The notes beneath the pieces are model-generated. The model saw nothing but the letters and a program-made list of their open reading frames with translations. It made no database searches and was not told the origin of the DNA. DNA of 64,000 bases from Caldicoprobacter oshimai DSM 21659 (GTDB lineage: Bacteria; Bacillota; Clostridia; Caldicoprobacterales; Caldicoprobacteraceae), in the NCBI GenBank assembly GCA_000526435.1, contig JAGB01000002.1, positions 682,001 to 746,000 on the forward strand, written 5' to 3'. This document shows positions 61,525 to 64,000 of this stretch, in pieces; the first letter of the stretch is position 1; every line of letters begins with the position of its first letter. The position numbers were made by a program, and so were the translations under genes.

Positions 61525-62355
61525 TCACCCTTTTACCGCACCCGCAATAACTCCCTCTATAATATACCTCTGACAAGCTAAATAAAATACGATAATAGGA
61601 ATAATAGCCAAAACCAACATTGCCATCATCGCTCCCATATCAATTCCACCATATCCAGTTTTCAAGTACTGAATTGCTATGGGTATAGTTTTATACTCTG
61701 CTCCTATGACAAGATAAGGGAGCAAATAATCGTTCCATATCCACATTGCATTTAAAATCGCTACAGTAATCGCAATAGGTTTAAGAACCGGAAAAACCAC
61801 CCAGAAGAAAGTTTTCACAGGGTTACACCCGTCGATCATTGCCGCCTCTTCAAGCTCAACAGGAATTGATTTCACAAAACCACTAAACAAAAACACCGAT
61901 TGACCGGCTCCAAATCCTAAATAAATAACAGCTATACCCACTGGATTATCAAGATTTAACATATTTGCTATTTTTGTCATAGTGTACATCACCATCTGAA
62001 AAGGCACTATCATCGAAAATACAAAAGCATAATACAGAAAGTTATTTACCCTATTTCTTACCCTTGTTATAAACCAACCTGTCATAGAGGTACAGATTAC
62101 AATGACACCAACAGATAACACGGTAATGAAGAATGACCAAAACGCTGCCTTAAAAAAGCCTGTTTTGGCAAGCCCAATAGTATAATTCTTTAATCCGTAA
62201 AAGGTTTCTGCATTTGGCAATGCAAATGGCTGATCGCTTATATACAGCCTTCCTTTAAACGAGTTTATAAAGACGATTAGAATCGGGATCAAATATAATA
62301 CAGATAATATAAACAGCAATATGAATAACAGGGCGTTGCCTTTATTATCCTTCAT
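61525..62355 (-). CDS. Carbohydrate ABC transporter permease, MalG type
   Basis: A 276-residue inner-membrane permease with six helices. The EAA loop is VELEEAAMIDGCNPVKTFFWVVFPVLKPI. The stop-start overlap (ATGA) with the MalF-type gene upstream shows a tight operon. It forms the channel with that partner. Several acidic/Gly residues of the MalG C-terminus (IEGVIAGAVKG) are present. Confidence 0.95.
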   Translation of the reverse strand: MKDNKGNALLFILLFILSVLYLIPILIVFINSFKGRLYISDQPFALPNAETFYGLKNYTIGLAKTGFFKAAFWSFFITVLSVGVIVICTSMTGWFITRVRNRVNNFLYYAFVFSMIVPFQMVMYTMTKIANMLNLDNPVGIAVIYLGFGAGQSVFLFSGFVKSIPVELEEAAMIDGCNPVKTFFWVVFPVLKPIAITVAILNAMWIWNDYLLPYLVIGAEYKTIPIAIQYLKTGYGGIDMGAMMAMLVLAIIPIIVFYLACQRYIIEGVIAGAVKG

Positions 62356-63206
62356 ACATTATCAACTTCCTTTCTGCGGGTTAATTTTAGCTGCAAGAAT
62401 GCTATTACAGCTACTATGATAAAAAATACAACTGCCTTTGCTTGGCCTACACCTTCACCATTTAAAGTGTTGTAAAATGTATTGTATATATCTAAGGCAA
62501 GCATAGCCGTTTTTCTAGAAGGTGCACCCGCTGTTAAAGCCAAGTTAGAATCAAAATTCTTGAAAGAATTCGCCATAGTCAAAAACAGACATATAGTAAT
62601 GGACGGCATAATAATCGGAAGTTTGATCCTTGTCAAAATCTGAAATGGGCTTGCACCGTCAATCTTGGCGGCTTCTATTAAAGTATTAGGTATACTTTGG
62701 ATTGCCGCTATATAAATTACCATCATATAGCCAATCATTTGCCAATTCATCAATATAACCAATCCCCAAAATCCATATTCAGGTTTATATGTCAAGGTAA
62801 CGCCAAATTTATACAACACTCCATTTATGATCAGTTGCCATATATAACCTAATACAATACCCCCGATCAAATTGGGCATAAAAAAGATTGCTCTAAAAAC
62901 ATTGGTCCCTCTTATTTTTCTAGTCAACAACAAAGCAAGGCACATTGCAAAGAAATTAACTGTAATAACTGTTACAATTGCAATTTTTACCGTAAACCGC
63001 AGGGCATTAAGAAAGTCCTTATTTGAAAAAGCCTCTATATAATTACTAATGCCTACCCATTTTGCGTCAATGATGGAGGTAAAATCAGTAAACGATAATA
63101 CGATTCCCAATATAAAAGGTATAACAAACGATAACAAGAACGCGAGCAAAGTTGGAAAGACGAATACAAAAAAATATCTTGACATATGCCTATTATGCAT
63201 ATACAT
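62352..63206 (-). CDS. Carbohydrate ABC transporter permease, MalF type
   Basis: A 284-residue permease with six helices. The EAA loop is TLIEAAKIDGASPFQILTRIKLPIIMPSI. ATG 63206 or, with better spacing to GGGAGAG, an ATG two codons later. It follows the binding-protein gene across a hairpin and overlaps the MalG-type gene by four bases. The ATPase is not in this operon; many clostridia use a shared MsmX-type ATPase. Confidence 0.95.
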   Translation of the reverse strand: MYMHNRHMSRYFFVFVFPTLLAFLLSFVIPFILGIVLSFTDFTSIIDAKWVGISNYIEAFSNKDFLNALRFTVKIAIVTVITVNFFAMCLALLLTRKIRGTNVFRAIFFMPNLIGGIVLGYIWQLIINGVLYKFGVTLTYKPEYGFWGLVILMNWQMIGYMMVIYIAAIQSIPNTLIEAAKIDGASPFQILTRIKLPIIMPSITICLFLTMANSFKNFDSNLALTAGAPSRKTAMLALDIYNTFYNTLNGEGVGQAKAVVFFIIVAVIAFLQLKLTRRKEVDNV

Positions 63207-63229
63207 CTCTCCCGCTTAAGAATTAGCTA

Positions 63230-63269
63230 AAAATGGTGAGTCAAATATATTGCTTGACTCACCATTTTT
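63230..63269 (-). terminator. Intra-operon terminator after the sugar-binding protein
   Basis: AAATGGTGAGTCAAG...TTTGACTCACCATTT hairpin followed on the minus strand by TTAGC; the stem's own T-run ends it. Placed as in other binding-protein/permease operons to lower permease expression. Confidence 0.78.
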
Positions 63270-63274
63270 ATTTT

Positions 63275-64000
63275 TCATTCTCCCTTAGCTTTTTCGACCT
63301 TCCAAGACTCGATTACGGTTTTTGTAACCTCATCCCACGATTTATTTCCTTGAACATACTCTAGCAATGCATCGGCAAAAGTATTTTTGAAATTCTGGCT
63401 TGGGAATACAGCAAACACCCATGGAACACTACTTACTCCATCCTTTTCCATCCAATTTAAAACTTCTCTTGCTAACGGATCCTTGGGCTTTTCATCTTCC
63501 TCAAATGTATTAAATGGTGCTATAAATCCTAATTCGTTGACCACATAATCCTTACCCTTTTCACTGCTAAACAACCACTCAATAAACTCAATGGAAGCTT
63601 TTTGCTTGGCCTCAGAAACTTTGCTATTGATGGCAAGATAATTCTCCGTACCTATGCACAATCCCTGGGATTCTTCTCCTTCAACATCAATATAAATTGG
63701 CAGAAATTTGATGTCTTTCTCATCAACTACATTGCCCTCCACACCTTTAATCTGTGCCCATGCCCAGTTACCATTTTGAACCATAGCTACCTTCCCAAGA
63801 GCAAACTCAGCCATGGAATCATTTACAGTCTTCGTACCTAACATAGCCTTTTCAGTACACGAATTATTTATATACAAATCAAAAATTTTCTTGTAGTTTT
63901 CACTATATTTAAAAGCAATCTCATTTGATGCCAAGCCTGCCAAAATTGGATTATCATAATTTTGCTTATCTTTAAATTCATAATAGAAAGGTATATTGGC
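63275..64000 (-). CDS. Sugar ABC transporter substrate-binding protein, family 1 (partial)
   Basis: The last ~240 residues of an extracellular sugar-binding protein; the gene continues past the right edge, so signal peptide and start are not seen. Recognisable parts are FALGKVAMVQNGNWAWAQIKG, YLAINSKVSEAKQKASIEFIEWLFSSEKG and the C-terminal LLEYVQGNKSWDEVTKTVIESW. It delivers the sugar to the two permeases encoded downstream. Confidence 0.92.
   Translation of the reverse strand, partial: ANIPFYYEFKDKQNYDNPILAGLASNEIAFKYSENYKKIFDLYINNSCTEKAMLGTKTVNDSMAEFALGKVAMVQNGNWAWAQIKGVEGNVVDEKDIKFLPIYIDVEGEESQGLCIGTENYLAINSKVSEAKQKASIEFIEWLFSSEKGKDYVVNELGFIAPFNTFEEDEKPKDPLAREVLNWMEKDGVSSVPWVFAVFPSQNFKNTFADALLEYVQGNKSWDEVTKTVIESWKVEKAKGE

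Overview
The window comes from the chromosome of a low-to-mid-GC, endospore-forming, flagellated, probably anaerobic Firmicute of the Clostridia, perhaps Thermoanaerobacterales-like. The genus is not settled by anything I can see. The grounds are a Spo0E-type phosphatase, a coat-like ferritin protein behind a sigma-K-like promoter, a SleB-type hydrolase remnant, rubrerythrin, formate-tetrahydrofolate ligase, the Firmicute-specific Prp/long-L27 pair, long-form HPF, and T-box and TPP leaders. Most genes lie on the minus strand.

Left part (1-18.6 kb): Cu/Zn-type SOD; rplU-prp-rpmA with its own leader; a HEPN/MNT toxin-antitoxin pair; tRNA-Pro; lysine 2,3-aminomutase paired with a Ddl-like ATP-grasp ligase; a Tyr-rich ferritin-like protein; CheW; then prfB (with its programmed frameshift), secA and hpf. 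A block follows with Spo0E, a polar amino-acid ABC transporter, a cluster of DnaA boxes, a zinc-ribbon protein behind a candidate ~320-nt structured RNA, a 1.8-kb insertion sequence, and a folate-type ECF S component.

Middle part (19-38.5 kb): a late flagellar locus reading right to left as comFC, yvyF, flgM, flgN, flgK, flgL, yviE-like, fliW, csrA, hag, [two large glycosyltransferases and tagD], flaG, fliD, fliS and a fliT/flgN-like chaperone. With hpf-secA-prfB to the left this is the Bacillus subtilis order (comFC to prfB), opened at two places by accessory genes. Three sigma-D-type promoters with the same 16-base spacer precede flgM, hag and flaG. The hag leader carries a textbook-like CsrA site. 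The genes between flaG and hag suggest a glycan containing glycerol phosphate on flagellin.

Right part (38.5-64 kb): a T-box-controlled DAHP synthase; a small cluster of a sigma factor with DUF1659, DUF2922 and YvrJ proteins; metK; tRNA-Tyr; a second, almost identical IS copy; murC; fhs; a Cys-rich protein with a rubrerythrin; a SleB-like gene broken by an in-frame TGA; a DUF815 ATPase; an S-adenosylhomocysteine-type deaminase next to ahcY; a TPP-riboswitch-controlled thiT; and a sugar-uptake operon (ABC transporter, LacI-type regulator, GH31 alpha-glucosidase) running off the right edge.

The least explained items are the structured RNA beside IS copy 1, the DnaA-box cluster away from any dnaA gene, the sigma/DUF1659/DUF2922/YvrJ cluster, the KamA/ATP-grasp pair, the flagellin glycerol-phosphate island, and the fact that both IS copies sit directly upstream of a promoter -35 box.
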